Positions 40,193-49,067 of a DNA stretch of 64,000 nt are shown piece by piece (position 1 is the stretch's first letter; every line of letters begins with the position of its first letter). A program made the translations under genes and the position numbers. A model generated the notes under the pieces. It did not search any database. It saw nothing but the letters and a program-made list of their open reading frames with translations, and was not told the DNA's origin. The stretch is from Flavobacteriales bacterium (GTDB lineage Bacteria; Bacteroidota; Bacteroidia; Flavobacteriales_F; PHOS-HE28). The stretch is from the NCBI GenBank assembly GCA_020635715.1, contig JACJZG010000003.1:124001-188000 (forward strand), written 5' to 3'.

Positions 40193-41517
40193 AGAACCTG
40201 ATCGAGACGATCAAGAACATCTGGCGCATCGACGAGCTGCGCCAGCGGATCCTCATCACGCTGGGTCTGCTTCTGGTGTACCGCATCGGCAGCTTTATTG
40301 TGCTTCCCGGTGTGGACAGCGCACGCCTGGCAGCAACGGGCGCGAGCGGTGGCGGTGGCATCGTGGAGATCCTCTCGATCTTCACCGGTGGTGCCTTCAC
40401 ACGTGCAAGCATCTTCGCCCTGGGCATCATGCCGTACATCTCGGCATCCATCATCATGCAGCTGGCCGGCATCGCCGTGCCAACGGTGCAGAAGATGCAG
40501 CGCGAGGAGAGTGGTCGCCGCAAGATCAACCAATGGACCCGCTACCTCACCATCCTGATCTGCGTATTCCAGGCGCCGAGCTACATCTACGCCACGATCG
40601 ATGAAGCGGCGCGCCCGGACAGCCAATTCTGGTTGTTCACGAGCATCGTCATCCTCACGTGCAGCACCCTCTTCGTCATGTGGCTCGGTGAGCGCATCAC
40701 GGAGCGCGGTCTCGGCAACGGTATTTCACTGATCATCATGATCGGCATCCTCGCGCAGTTCCCGCAGAGCTTCGCGCAGGAGGTGGTGGGCCGCATGGGC
40801 CCCGGTGGCGGTGGTCTCGTGCTGCTGCTGGTCGAGGTCGTCATCTGGTTGTTGATCATCGCCGGTTGCATCCTGCTGGTGCAGGGTACGCGCCGGATCC
40901 CGGTGCAGTTCGCCAAGCGGGTGCAGGGCAACAAGCAGTATGGTGGTGTACGGAACTACATTCCCTTGAAGGTGAACGCGGCCGGTGTGATGCCGATCAT
41001 CTTCGCACAGGCCATCGTATTGATCCCGATGTACCTGGCGCAGGCCTTCGAGACCCCGCCGAACTGGTTGGTGAGCATCGCCAACAGCCAGGGCGTGTTC
41101 TACAACTTCACCCTGTTCCTGATGGTGGTGTTGTTCACCTACTTCTACACGGCGATCACCGTGAACCCGAACCAGCTCGCCGATGACATGAAGCGGAACG
41201 GTGGGTTCATCCCTGGTGTGAAGCCGGGCAAGAACACGGCGAGCCACATCGACGAGCTGTTGTCGCGCATCACGCTGCCCGGAGCGATCTTCCTGGGCCT
41301 GGTGGCGATCCTGCCCGCCTTCGCCGGCATGGCTGGTGTGAAGCAGGGCTTCGCGCAGTTCTTCGGCGGAACGTCATTGTTGATCATGGTGGGCGTGTTG
41401 TTGGATACGCTGCAGCAGATCGAGAGTCATTTGTTGATGCGACACTACGATGGCCTGATGAAGTCAGGACGGATCAAGGGTCGCTCGGGAGGAGCGGCAT
41501 ACGGCATGGCGGGATAG
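40189..41517 (+). CDS. secY: protein translocase subunit SecY
   Basis: 442 residues with ten predicted membrane helices, starting IKNIWRIDELRQRILITLGL. Signature blocks: LGIMPYISASIIMQLAGIAV, GNGISLIIMIGIL, and the cytoplasmic loop with QGTRRIPVQFAKR. It forms the SecYEG export channel. Coupled to rplO and followed three bases later by map. Confidence 0.98.
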   Translation: MKNLIETIKNIWRIDELRQRILITLGLLLVYRIGSFIVLPGVDSARLAATGASGGGGIVEILSIFTGGAFTRASIFALGIMPYISASIIMQLAGIAVPTVQKMQREESGRRKINQWTRYLTILICVFQAPSYIYATIDEAARPDSQFWLFTSIVILTCSTLFVMWLGERITERGLGNGISLIIMIGILAQFPQSFAQEVVGRMGPGGGGLVLLLVEVVIWLLIIAGCILLVQGTRRIPVQFAKRVQGNKQYGGVRNYIPLKVNAAGVMPIIFAQAIVLIPMYLAQAFETPPNWLVSIANSQGVFYNFTLFLMVVLFTYFYTAITVNPNQLADDMKRNGGFIPGVKPGKNTASHIDELLSRITLPGAIFLGLVAILPAFAGMAGVKQGFAQFFGGTSLLIMVGVLLDTLQQIESHLLMRHYDGLMKSGRIKGRSGGAAYGMAG

Positions 41518-41520
41518 GTC

Positions 41521-42324
41521 ATGGGTAAGGCCGTGATCATCCTGAGCGATGACGAAGTCGCATTGGTGAGGGAGAGTTCTTTGCTTGTTGGTAGGACCTT
41601 GGCCGAAGTGGCACGCCACATCGGGCCGGGCATGACCACCGGGAGGCTCGACGCGTTGGCGGAGGAGTTCATCCGGGATCAGGGCGGCGTACCTGGCTTC
41701 AAAGGCCTGTACGGATGCCCGAGCACACTGCTGATCAGTGTGAACGAGGAGGTGGTGCACGGCCTTCCGGGAGACCGGGAGTTGCGCGATGGGGACGTTG
41801 CGAGCGTGGATTGTGGTGTGCTGATGAACGGCTTCTATGGCGACAGTGCGTACACGTTCTGTGTGGGCGAGGTGGCCGAAGCGACACGCAGGTTGCTGCT
41901 GGTGACCCAGGAGTGCCTGAAGCTCGGTATCGCCGCAGCGGTGGAGAACAACCGCACGGGTGACATCGGTAACGCGATCCAGACCCATGCCGAGAAGAAC
42001 GGTTACGGGGTTGTTCGGGAGCTGGTGGGGCATGGTGTCGGTCGGAAACTGCACGAAGCACCGGAGGTGCCCAACTACGGTCGCCGCGGACACGGTGTCC
42101 GGTTGCAGAGCGGCATGGCACTGGCGATCGAGCCCATGATCAACATGGGTGTGAAGGAGGTGAAGCAGTTGAGCGATGGCTGGACCGTGGTATCACGGGA
42201 TGGCAAGCCCAGTGCGCATTTCGAGCACACGGTGGTCGTAAGGCCAGGCAAGGCGGAGGTCCTATCCACATTCCAGTACATCGAGGATGTCCTGGAGCAG
42301 AAAGGAGAATCGATAAGGGTGTGA
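41521..42324 (+). CDS. map: methionine aminopeptidase, type I
   Basis: 267 residues. The five metal ligands are all recognisable: Asp in SVDCGV, Asp in GDSAYTF, His in GHGVGRKLHE, Glu in AIEPM and Glu in HFEHTVVV. It removes the initiator Met after deformylation. The place between secY and infA is conserved in many bacteria. Confidence 0.97.
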   Translation: MGKAVIILSDDEVALVRESSLLVGRTLAEVARHIGPGMTTGRLDALAEEFIRDQGGVPGFKGLYGCPSTLLISVNEEVVHGLPGDRELRDGDVASVDCGVLMNGFYGDSAYTFCVGEVAEATRRLLLVTQECLKLGIAAAVENNRTGDIGNAIQTHAEKNGYGVVRELVGHGVGRKLHEAPEVPNYGRRGHGVRLQSGMALAIEPMINMGVKEVKQLSDGWTVVSRDGKPSAHFEHTVVVRPGKAEVLSTFQYIEDVLEQKGESIRV

Positions 42325-42395
42325 TCATCACATCCATTGAACAGGAAGTAGGATCGACCGAAGGGTCGGCAGAAGAAAGGAAGGAAACGAACGGA

Positions 42396-42617
42396 ATGAG
42401 CAAGTCAGGAACGATAGAGCAGGACGGTGTCGTCAAGGAGGCGCTCGGCAATGCCATGTTCCGCGTGGAGTTGGAGAACGGTCACGTGATCATCGCGGGC
42501 ATCAGTGGCAAGATGCGCATGCACTACATCCGCATCCTGCCCGGGGACAAGGTGAAGGTGGAGATGAGCCCGTACGATCTGAGCCGCGGCCGGATCTCGT
42601 TCAGATACAAGAGTTAA
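42396..42617 (+). CDS. infA: translation initiation factor IF-1
   Basis: 73 residues: MSKSGTIEQDGVVKEALGNA, MFRVELENGHVIIAGISGKM, then RMHYIRILPGDKVKVEMSPY. An open frame reaching back to 42321 overlaps the map stop, but IF-1 proteins start at the position given; a purine-rich AAGAAAGGAAGGAA stretch lies just upstream. It blocks the A site during initiation. Confidence 0.97.
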   Translation: MSKSGTIEQDGVVKEALGNAMFRVELENGHVIIAGISGKMRMHYIRILPGDKVKVEMSPYDLSRGRISFRYKS

Positions 42618-42637
42618 CGCACGATACCCAGGAAACC

Positions 42638-42754
42638 ATGAAGGTCAGGGCCTCCCTCAAACCACGCTCGGCGGATTGCAAGATCGTCCGCCGCAAAGGG
42701 CGTCTGTACATCATCAACAAGAAGAACCCGAAGTTCAAACAGCGTCAAGGCTGA
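42638..42754 (+). CDS. rpmJ: ribosomal protein L36, zinc-free form
   Basis: 38 residues: MKVRASLKPRSADCKIVRRK then GRLYIINKKNPKFKQRQG. The zinc-binding C..C...C....H set is lost: only Cys14 remains, with Ser, Asn and Phe at the other positions. This cysteine-poor form is usual in Bacteroidota. Confidence 0.96.
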   Translation: MKVRASLKPRSADCKIVRRKGRLYIINKKNPKFKQRQG

Positions 42755-42767
42755 TAAACGCACGAGC

Positions 42768-43145
42768 ATGGCACGTATCGCAGGCATAGACCTACCAAAG
42801 AGCAAGCGCGGGGTGATCGGCCTCACGTACATCTATGGCATCGGCCGCAGCACCGCACTGGACATCCTGGTGAAGTGTGAAGTGGATCCCGAGACGAAGG
42901 TGGACGACTGGACCGACGAGGAACAGGGTCGCATCCGTCAGTACATCACGGAGCACGTGAAGACGGAGGGTGCACTTCGTAGCGAGGTGCAGTTGAGCAT
43001 CAAGCGCCTGGTCGACATCGGCAGCTACCGGGGTATCCGTCACCGTTCGGGCCTGCCGGTCCGCGGACAGCGCACCCGCACGAACAGCCGGACCCGCAAG
43101 GGCAAGCGGAAGACCGTGGCCAACAAGAAGAAAGCAACGAAGTAA
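42768..43145 (+). CDS. rpsM: ribosomal protein S13
   Basis: 125 residues: RIAGIDLPKSKRGVIGLTYI, YGIGRSTALDI and SYRGIRHRSGLPVRGQRTRT. It contacts P-site tRNA and forms bridges to the 50S subunit. Confidence 0.98.
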   Translation: MARIAGIDLPKSKRGVIGLTYIYGIGRSTALDILVKCEVDPETKVDDWTDEEQGRIRQYITEHVKTEGALRSEVQLSIKRLVDIGSYRGIRHRSGLPVRGQRTRTNSRTRKGKRKTVANKKKATK

Positions 43146-43146
43146 T

Positions 43147-43211
43147 CAGTTGCCAGTTGTCAGTTGCCAGCAGGCAGCTACTGACAACCGACAACGGACA
43201 ACCGACAACTG
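43147..43211. repeat. heptamer repeats forming an inverted pair between rpsM and rpsK
   Basis: Three tandem heptamers CAGTTG(C/T) at 43147-43167 are followed, after a short spacer, by four heptamers GACAAC(C/G/T) at 43183-43210. The two sets are partly complementary (GTTGTC / GACAAC), so the transcript can form a hairpin inside the operon. Confidence 0.8.
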
Positions 43212-43218
43212 AACGACA

Positions 43219-43629
43219 ATGGCAAAGCAAGAAGGCAAGGGCGGCGGAGCCGCTGGTAAGAAGAAGAAGAAGAACGTGGTGGTGGAGGCCTACGGTCAGG
43301 CCCACATCCAGGCCACGTTCAACAACCTGATCATCAGCCTCACCAACAACAAGGGTGAGGTGATCAGCTGGTCCTCTGCTGGCAAGAACGGTTTCCGCGG
43401 CAGCAAGAAGAACACGCCGTACGCGGGACAGTTGAGCGCCGAGGAGGCGGCACGCGAAGCCCACGAACTCGGCCTCCGCAAGGTGAAGGTGTTCGTGAAA
43501 GGCCCCGGCGGAGGACGCGAGAGCGCCATCCGTGCCCTGCACAACAGCGGTGTCGAGGTGACCGAGATCATCGACATCACCCCCATGCCCCATAACGGCT
43601 GCCGTCCACCCAAGAAGCGCCGCGTATAA
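43219..43629 (+). CDS. rpsK: ribosomal protein S11
   Basis: 136 residues. The basic Gly/Lys-rich start (GKGGGAAGKKKKKNVVVEAY) is longer than usual. Core: NNLIISLTNNKGEVISWSSA, GKNGFRGSKKNTPYAGQLSA and DITPMPHNGCRPPKKRRV. Part of the 30S platform. Confidence 0.98.
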   Translation: MAKQEGKGGGAAGKKKKKNVVVEAYGQAHIQATFNNLIISLTNNKGEVISWSSAGKNGFRGSKKNTPYAGQLSAEEAAREAHELGLRKVKVFVKGPGGGRESAIRALHNSGVEVTEIIDITPMPHNGCRPPKKRRV

Positions 43630-43700
43630 CCCATTAACCCGTAGGAGCGCGAAGGACGCGTGCTCCGTTGTTGGTGCCCGAGGCACCCGAAAGAAAGACC

Positions 43701-44309
43701 ATGGCACGTTACACAGGACCCAAGACCCGGATCGCCCGCAAATTCCAGGAGGCGATCTATGGCCCGGACAAGTGGATGGAGCGCAAGCCCCACGCCCCCG
43801 GACAGCACGGCCCCAATGCACGCCGTCGCAAGAAGGACAGCGAATACAGCAGCCAGCTTCGCGAGAAGCAGAAGGCGAAGTACACCTATGGCATCCTCGA
43901 GCGTCAGTTCGAGAAGATGTTCCACACGGCGGCCAGCAAGAAAGGCATCACCGGTGAGGTGCTGCTGCAACTGTGCGAGTCGCGCCTGGACAACACGGTG
44001 TTCCGCCTGGGCATCGCACCCACGCGCCGTGCCGCCCGCCAGCTGGTGAGCCATGGTCACATCACCGTGGATGGTGCCGTGGTGAACGTGCCCAGCTATG
44101 GCCTCCGTCCCGGGCAGAACGTGTCCGTGCGTGAGCGCAGCCGCAGCTTGGAGACCATCACCAACAGCGTATCGGTGAGCAACCGTCGTTTCGACTGGCT
44201 GGAGTGGAACCCCCAGACCATGAGCGGCCGGTACATCGCGGCGCCTGAGCGTGCACAGATCCCGGAGAACATCCGCGAGCAGCTCATCGTCGAACTGTAC
44301 AGCAAGTAA
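43701..44309 (+). CDS. rpsD: ribosomal protein S4, zinc-free form
   Basis: 202 residues: MARYTGPKTRIARKFQEAIY, HAPGQHGPNARRRKKDSEYS and RLDNTVFRLGIAPTRRAARQ. The S4-type RNA-binding domain is complete. No N-terminal zinc cysteines are present. Start 43701; the frame upstream to 43668 is not conserved. S4 is a primary assembly protein and often the autoregulator of the alpha genes. Confidence 0.98.
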   Translation: MARYTGPKTRIARKFQEAIYGPDKWMERKPHAPGQHGPNARRRKKDSEYSSQLREKQKAKYTYGILERQFEKMFHTAASKKGITGEVLLQLCESRLDNTVFRLGIAPTRRAARQLVSHGHITVDGAVVNVPSYGLRPGQNVSVRERSRSLETITNSVSVSNRRFDWLEWNPQTMSGRYIAAPERAQIPENIREQLIVELYSK

Positions 44310-44377
44310 GAAGCCCCTGCGGCGAGCACTGAGGAGGAGGAGGACAGACCAACCCAACGAACAACGACCAAGCACAC

Positions 44378-45373
44378 ATGCCCATTCTCGAATTCCAGCG
44401 GCCCGACAAGGTCACGATGATCGAATCCGATGACAAGCGCGGAACCTTCGAGTTCCGTCCCTTGGAGCCGGGCTATGGCATCACCATCGGCAACGCGCTG
44501 CGCCGGATCCTGCTCAGCAGCCTCGAAGGCCACGCCATCACCACCGTGCGGATCGACGGCGTGGACCACGAGTTCAGCACCATCAAGGGCGTGATCGAGG
44601 ACATGACCGAGATCGTGCTCAACCTGAAGCAGGTGCGTTTCCGTCGCCAGCTTGATGACGTGAGCACGGAGAAGATCTCCTTCACGGTCACCGGCAAGGA
44701 CAGCTTCACCGCCGGTGACATCGGCAAGCACACCACCGGCTTCCAGGTGTTGAACCCGGAGCTGGTGATCGCGCACATGGAGAGCAACGTGAAGCTTCAT
44801 GTGGAGCTCACCGTAGGCAAGGGCCGTGGTTACGTGCCGGCCGATGAGAACAAGTCCGAGAGCGCCCCGATCGGGACGATCGCCATCGACAGCATCTTCA
44901 CGCCGATCAAGAACGTGAAGTACACGGTGGAGAACACCCGTGTGGAGGAGAAGACGGACTACGAGAAGCTCAACATCGAGCTCGTCACCGACGGCAGCAT
45001 CACGCCGAAGAACGCCCTGCAGGAAGCGGCCAAGATCCTCATCCACCACTTCATGCTGTTCAGCGATGAGCGGATCAGCCTGGATGTGGAGGAACGCGCC
45101 ACCGAGACCGAGGAGTTCGACGAGACCAGCCTGCACATGCGTCAGCTGCTGAAGACCAAGCTCGTGGACATGGACCTGAGCGTGCGCGCGCTGAACTGCT
45201 TGAAGGCTGCGGACATCGAGACCCTCGGTGATCTGGTGTCCTTCAATAAGAACGACCTGTTGAAGTTCCGCAACTTCGGCAAGAAGAGCCTCACCGAGCT
45301 CGAGGACCTGGTGGAGAACAAGGGCCTGAGCTTCGGCATGAACGTGAGCAAGTACAAACTGGACAAGGAGTGA
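44378..45373 (+). CDS. rpoA: RNA polymerase alpha subunit
   Basis: 331 residues. N-terminal assembly domain: EPGYGITIGNALRRILLSSL and EGHAITTVRIDGVDHEFSTI. After an acidic linker the C-terminal domain is complete (SVRALNCLKAADIETLGDLV, KFRNFGKKSLTELEDLV), so it can contact UP elements and activators. Confidence 0.98.
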   Translation: MPILEFQRPDKVTMIESDDKRGTFEFRPLEPGYGITIGNALRRILLSSLEGHAITTVRIDGVDHEFSTIKGVIEDMTEIVLNLKQVRFRRQLDDVSTEKISFTVTGKDSFTAGDIGKHTTGFQVLNPELVIAHMESNVKLHVELTVGKGRGYVPADENKSESAPIGTIAIDSIFTPIKNVKYTVENTRVEEKTDYEKLNIELVTDGSITPKNALQEAAKILIHHFMLFSDERISLDVEERATETEEFDETSLHMRQLLKTKLVDMDLSVRALNCLKAADIETLGDLVSFNKNDLLKFRNFGKKSLTELEDLVENKGLSFGMNVSKYKLDKE

Positions 45374-45426
45374 TGTACGGGCGATGACCCCATCGCCTCG
45401 AACAGCACAACGCAGACGATAAAGTC

Positions 45427-45909
45427 ATGAGACACGGTAACAAGAACAACGCGCTCGGCCGCAAGAAGGCCCACCGCGACGCGCTGCTGAGCAACCTGGC
45501 GGTGTCGTTGATCGACCACAAGCGGATCGAGACCACCCTGGCGAAGGCCAAGGCCCTGCGCCTCTTTGTGGAGCCTCTGATCACCAAGAGCAAGGAGGAT
45601 ACGACCCACAGCCGCCGGATGATCTTCAGCGAGCTGCAGAACAAAGAGGCCACCGCCGCCCTTTTCCGGGACGTGGCGCCGAAGGTGGCCAGTCGTCCGG
45701 GTGGCTACACACGCATCATCAAACTGGGCAACCGCCTGGGCGATGCAGCGGAGATGGCCATGATCGAGCTGGTGGACTTCAACACCACCTACACGAAGGA
45801 AAAGAGCGCAGGCACGGCGAAGAAGACGCGCCGCACCCGTCGCACCAGCGCCAAGACCGCGCCGAAAGCCGAAAAGGCCGAGGGAGGCGAGGAGGCGAAG
45901 AGCGAGTGA
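45427..45909 (+). CDS. rplQ: ribosomal protein L17
   Basis: 160 residues: MRHGNKNNALGRKKAHRDAL and the IETTLAKAKALRLFVEPLIT block identify L17. The C-terminus has an Ala/Lys/Glu-rich tail (KTAPKAEKAEGGEEAKSE) longer than in E. coli. Last gene before the terminator. Confidence 0.98.
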   Translation: MRHGNKNNALGRKKAHRDALLSNLAVSLIDHKRIETTLAKAKALRLFVEPLITKSKEDTTHSRRMIFSELQNKEATAALFRDVAPKVASRPGGYTRIIKLGNRLGDAAEMAMIELVDFNTTYTKEKSAGTAKKTRRTRRTSAKTAPKAEKAEGGEEAKSE

Positions 45910-45931
45910 TCGCCCCGAAAAGCATCGATGG

Positions 45932-45953
45932 AAGGGCGCCATATGGCGCCCTT
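45932..45953 (+). terminator. terminator of the ribosomal operon
   Basis: A perfect 22-bp palindrome (AAGGGCGCCAT / ATGGCGCCCTT) begins 22 bases after the rplQ stop and is followed by TCTACTTTC. The stem strength and position fit an intrinsic terminator. Confidence 0.85.
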
Positions 45954-46057
45954 TCTACTTTCACGAAAGGCTGGTCGAGGGCTCCCGCAGCATGGTGTGA
46001 CGTACCGGATGGAGGGGTCCTCCGATCGCCTGCACCGCTTCCCGGAACGGACCGCGA

Positions 46058-46690
46058 TCAGAACAGCCAGTTCAGCGCAAGCGTGATATACCCCGGATTC
46101 AGGGAGGCCTGGAAACCGCTTGAATTGGTCACCACATCACCCGTGAGGCCTTCCTCGGTGCGTTTATCATGGTGATAGCCGAGCAGGCCCCAATCTGCGC
46201 TCAACGCCCAACGATCCGCCGGGATATAGACCAGGCCAGGTCCCACGTGGATGTCCATGGATCCCAGCTTTGCTTCGGAGTCGAACGGACCGGCTTCCAC
46301 GGTCTCCTTTCCGAAGCCGATCCCGGCCTTGAACTGTCCGTAGAGCAGGAACTTCTCGTTCACGCTCTTCATGTACCGATAGAAGGGGGCAATGGTCATC
46401 ATCGACCGTTCTTCGGAAACCTCGATCACCGCATTGCCGGCGAGGTCCTTGTAGGTCGTCCGGGTGCCCGTGAAGGTGAGCGCAAGACCCACGACGTGCA
46501 CGTTTGACAGGTTGTAGCCGACGGCAGGACCAAAAGTGCCGCTGGTGATGGTGCGGTCGTTCAGCTCACCTGCGTTATCGAAGGTGTGGCTGTCGAAGGA
46601 CAAGGTGCCACTGATGAAGCCCTTGTCCTGGCCGAGAACGGCCGTGCACAGGGCAAGACCTATGGGTAGAAGGTAGGTGCGCGTGATCAT
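46058..46690 (-). CDS. outer-membrane beta-barrel protein
   Basis: The 210-residue product has a signal peptide (MITRTYLLPIGLALCTAVLG, cleaved before QDKG). The mature part is barrel-like: FGPAVGYNLSNVHVVGLALT, FLLYGQFKAGIGFGKETV and a closing PGYITLALNWLF with C-terminal Phe. It fits the general outer-membrane beta-barrel (OmpW/PF13568-like) group in Bacteroidota; the substrate or role is unknown. It is encoded against the ribosomal operon, just after its terminator, and follows the membrane protein at 46728. Confidence 0.75.
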   Translation of the reverse strand: MITRTYLLPIGLALCTAVLGQDKGFISGTLSFDSHTFDNAGELNDRTITSGTFGPAVGYNLSNVHVVGLALTFTGTRTTYKDLAGNAVIEVSEERSMMTIAPFYRYMKSVNEKFLLYGQFKAGIGFGKETVEAGPFDSEAKLGSMDIHVGPGLVYIPADRWALSADWGLLGYHHDKRTEEGLTGDVVTNSSGFQASLNPGYITLALNWLF

Positions 46691-46727
46691 TGTTGCGTAC
46701 CCTGTGGACGGAGGCCGCACCAGCAGG

Positions 46728-47834
46728 TCACACCCCCTCCGCACGGGTACGGATCCCTTTCAGGGCGTGAACAGCCATGAAGATGATCCAGGGTAGCAGG
46801 GGCACTGTGAACCTTCCGCTCCATTCATCGTGCGTGAAGCCGATGAGCAGCATGTTCAGCAAGAGCAGCAGGGTCAGGAGCCGCACGCGGGCATTCAACC
46901 AGCAGGACCATAGCCCGAACAGTGCAAGCGGATAGAGCGCGTAAAAAGGCATGTTCAGCGCGTTGTGCGCAGTGGAAAAGTGGGCACGCGTTAACGTGAA
47001 CAACGACAGGATCCTGCCGCCGGTGATCAGCGACCATGCTGCAACGCCACGGTGGTCCAGGAGATGGCATTGGGCATCGGCAATGGTGCTGCCCTCAAGA
47101 TCAACGATCGGGTGCCCACCCACTCCTGCGATCACCTGGCCTGCGGCAATGGGCGCGAGTTGGGCTTGTTCAACCCGTGGTACGGTGATGGCGAACAGGA
47201 AGAGGATGGCACTGCCCAGCAGCACCGCCCGGTGTTTGAACGGGGCTGGTGTCCGTTCCATCAATTTCCACAGGATCGATGGGACAACGAAGAACATGCC
47301 GACCGGCCTGGCGAACAGCGCGAGCAGACCAAGTAGGACCACGGGCAAGGAGGGGCGCTGCGCATGATCGAGCCGTTCCAGGAACAGGATGACGGAGCAC
47401 GTGAAGAAATGATCCGTGTACAACGCGAGCGTCCATGTCTGGACCAAGGGGCAGAGGAGGAACAGCGCAAAGGCCAGCTGGCCCAGTCCTTTGTTCCCGG
47501 TGGACCGTTCCGTGAACCGGCCCAGGGCAGCCGCCGCGAGGATCCCGATCAGTACTTGAACTGGCACGGCCAGCCACACCTGGCCGATCGCGGTGAACGG
47601 CACAAGGAAGAGGATATAGGCCGCGTACTTCAGGTAGTTGCCGGTCAGGTCGGAGAGGTCGTGTTGCAGCACATCCTTCGCACAGCCGATGTACTTCAGG
47701 GCTTCCTTGTCCGCCAGGATGCCCTGGTGCAGGTAGAGGCCCGCGAGCAGCACCAGGTGCAGGCCAATGATCACCCAGCGGGCCTGTGGCCGCGCGAGCC
47801 GGTCGAGAAGGTGGGTGAAGCGGTCGATGACCAA
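46728..47834 (-). CDS. polytopic membrane protein, glycosyltransferase GT-C-like
   Basis: A 368-residue protein with about nine or ten hydrophobic segments. The first loop contains ADKEALKYIGCAKDVLQ, in the place of the catalytic acidic motif of GT-C transferases. C-terminal NMLLIGFTHDEWSGRFTVPL resembles the last helix region of such families, and of the membrane protein at 24117. No donor or acceptor can be deduced. It lies between rplQ and carA, on the opposite strand. Confidence 0.6.
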   Translation of the reverse strand: MVIDRFTHLLDRLARPQARWVIIGLHLVLLAGLYLHQGILADKEALKYIGCAKDVLQHDLSDLTGNYLKYAAYILFLVPFTAIGQVWLAVPVQVLIGILAAAALGRFTERSTGNKGLGQLAFALFLLCPLVQTWTLALYTDHFFTCSVILFLERLDHAQRPSLPVVLLGLLALFARPVGMFFVVPSILWKLMERTPAPFKHRAVLLGSAILFLFAITVPRVEQAQLAPIAAGQVIAGVGGHPIVDLEGSTIADAQCHLLDHRGVAAWSLITGGRILSLFTLTRAHFSTAHNALNMPFYALYPLALFGLWSCWLNARVRLLTLLLLLNMLLIGFTHDEWSGRFTVPLLPWIIFMAVHALKGIRTRAEGV

Positions 47835-47877
47835 AAGTAGGAGGCGTTATCAACAGCTGTGGACAGTCCATGGGTTC

Positions 47878-47904
47878 TTGAACGGGTATGGCCGGGTATC
47901 TTTG
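47878..47904 (+). promoter_or_regulatory. carA promoter
   Basis: TTG at 47878-47880 is followed after 16 bases by TATCTTTG at 47897-47904, a good Bacteroidota promoter. It decides the carA start: the ATG at 47888 lies inside it, so the ATG at 47921 is used. Confidence 0.65.
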
Positions 47905-47920
47905 CGCAACCTTCGACCGA

Positions 47921-49057
47921 ATGCTCGTAAGCCAGCGTCCCGAAGCCCTCCTCCTGCTTGCCGATGGCACCGTGTTCCGCGGTCGGGCGATCGGTGCATC
48001 CGGGATCGCCGCCGGGGAGATCTGTTTCAACACCGGCATGACCGGTTACCAGGAGATCTTCACGGATCCTAGCTACACCGGGCAGATCATGACCCTGGCC
48101 TCGGTGCATGTGGGGAACTACGGTGTGAAGGCCGGGGAGGAGGAAGGACCCAACGTGAGCATCGCTGGTCTGGTGGTGAAGAAGTACAGCGAGGTCTGGA
48201 GCCGGGAAGGCGGGGATGGTCCCCTGGACGGATATCTGAAGGGGCAAGGGGTGGTCGGCATCAGTGATGTGGACACGCGCAAGCTGGTGCGCCATATCCG
48301 CGACCATGGCGCGCAGAACGCCTTGATCAGTTCCACGGAAATGGACCTGAACGTGCTGAAGGCGCGATTGGAGGCGGCGCCGGACATGGCGGGCCTCGAA
48401 CTATCCAGCTCGGTGACCACCAATAAGAGCTACGAGGTGGGTCCGTCCGATGCAACGTTCCGGGTGGCCTTGATCGACTTCGGGGTGAAACGGAACATCG
48501 AGCGCTGCCTCACCGAAAGGGGGTGCCGCGTGCGTGTCTTCCCCATGCACACAACCTTGGACGAGATGCTCGCGTGGAAGCCGGATGGCTTCATGTTGAG
48601 CAATGGACCAGGTGATCCGGGGGCCATGATCGACAGCGTGGAGCGCGTGCGCCAGGTGGTGGAATGTGGCCTGCCCGTCTTCGGGATCTGCCTGGGTCAT
48701 CAGCTACTGGCGGAGAGCCTGGGCATGGCCACCGAGAAAATGCACCATGGTCATCGCGGGATCAACCATCCGGTGAAGGACCTGACGACGGGCCGGGATG
48801 AGGTGACCTCGCAGAACCACGGTTTCGTCGTGCGCCGGAGCGATGCGGAAGGACACCCCGGGGTGGAGATCACCCACCTCCACCTCAACGATGGCAGTGT
48901 CGCTGGCTTCCGGATGACGGACCGGCCGGTCTTCGCCGTGCAATACCATCCGGAGGCGGGCCCTGGTCCGTACGACAGCCGCTACCTCTTCGATCGGTTC
49001 ATTGAGAACATGCGTGACGCGATCACCGTAGAACGCGTCCATTCCCAGAAAGCATAA
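47921..49057 (+). CDS. carA: carbamoyl-phosphate synthase small subunit
   Basis: 378 residues. It hydrolyses glutamine and passes ammonia to CarB for arginine and pyrimidine synthesis. N-terminal domain: ALLLLADGTVFRGRAIG and FNTGMTGYQEIFTDPSY. The class I amidotransferase domain has the nucleophile elbow FGICLGHQLLAESLG (Cys) and the QYHPEAGPGPYDS His/Glu pair. carB is not in the window. It is ten bases upstream of eno, a linkage known in Bacteroidota. Confidence 0.96.
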   Translation: MLVSQRPEALLLLADGTVFRGRAIGASGIAAGEICFNTGMTGYQEIFTDPSYTGQIMTLASVHVGNYGVKAGEEEGPNVSIAGLVVKKYSEVWSREGGDGPLDGYLKGQGVVGISDVDTRKLVRHIRDHGAQNALISSTEMDLNVLKARLEAAPDMAGLELSSSVTTNKSYEVGPSDATFRVALIDFGVKRNIERCLTERGCRVRVFPMHTTLDEMLAWKPDGFMLSNGPGDPGAMIDSVERVRQVVECGLPVFGICLGHQLLAESLGMATEKMHHGHRGINHPVKDLTTGRDEVTSQNHGFVVRRSDAEGHPGVEITHLHLNDGSVAGFRMTDRPVFAVQYHPEAGPGPYDSRYLFDRFIENMRDAITVERVHSQKA

Positions 49058-49067
49058 CGCCGTTAGC

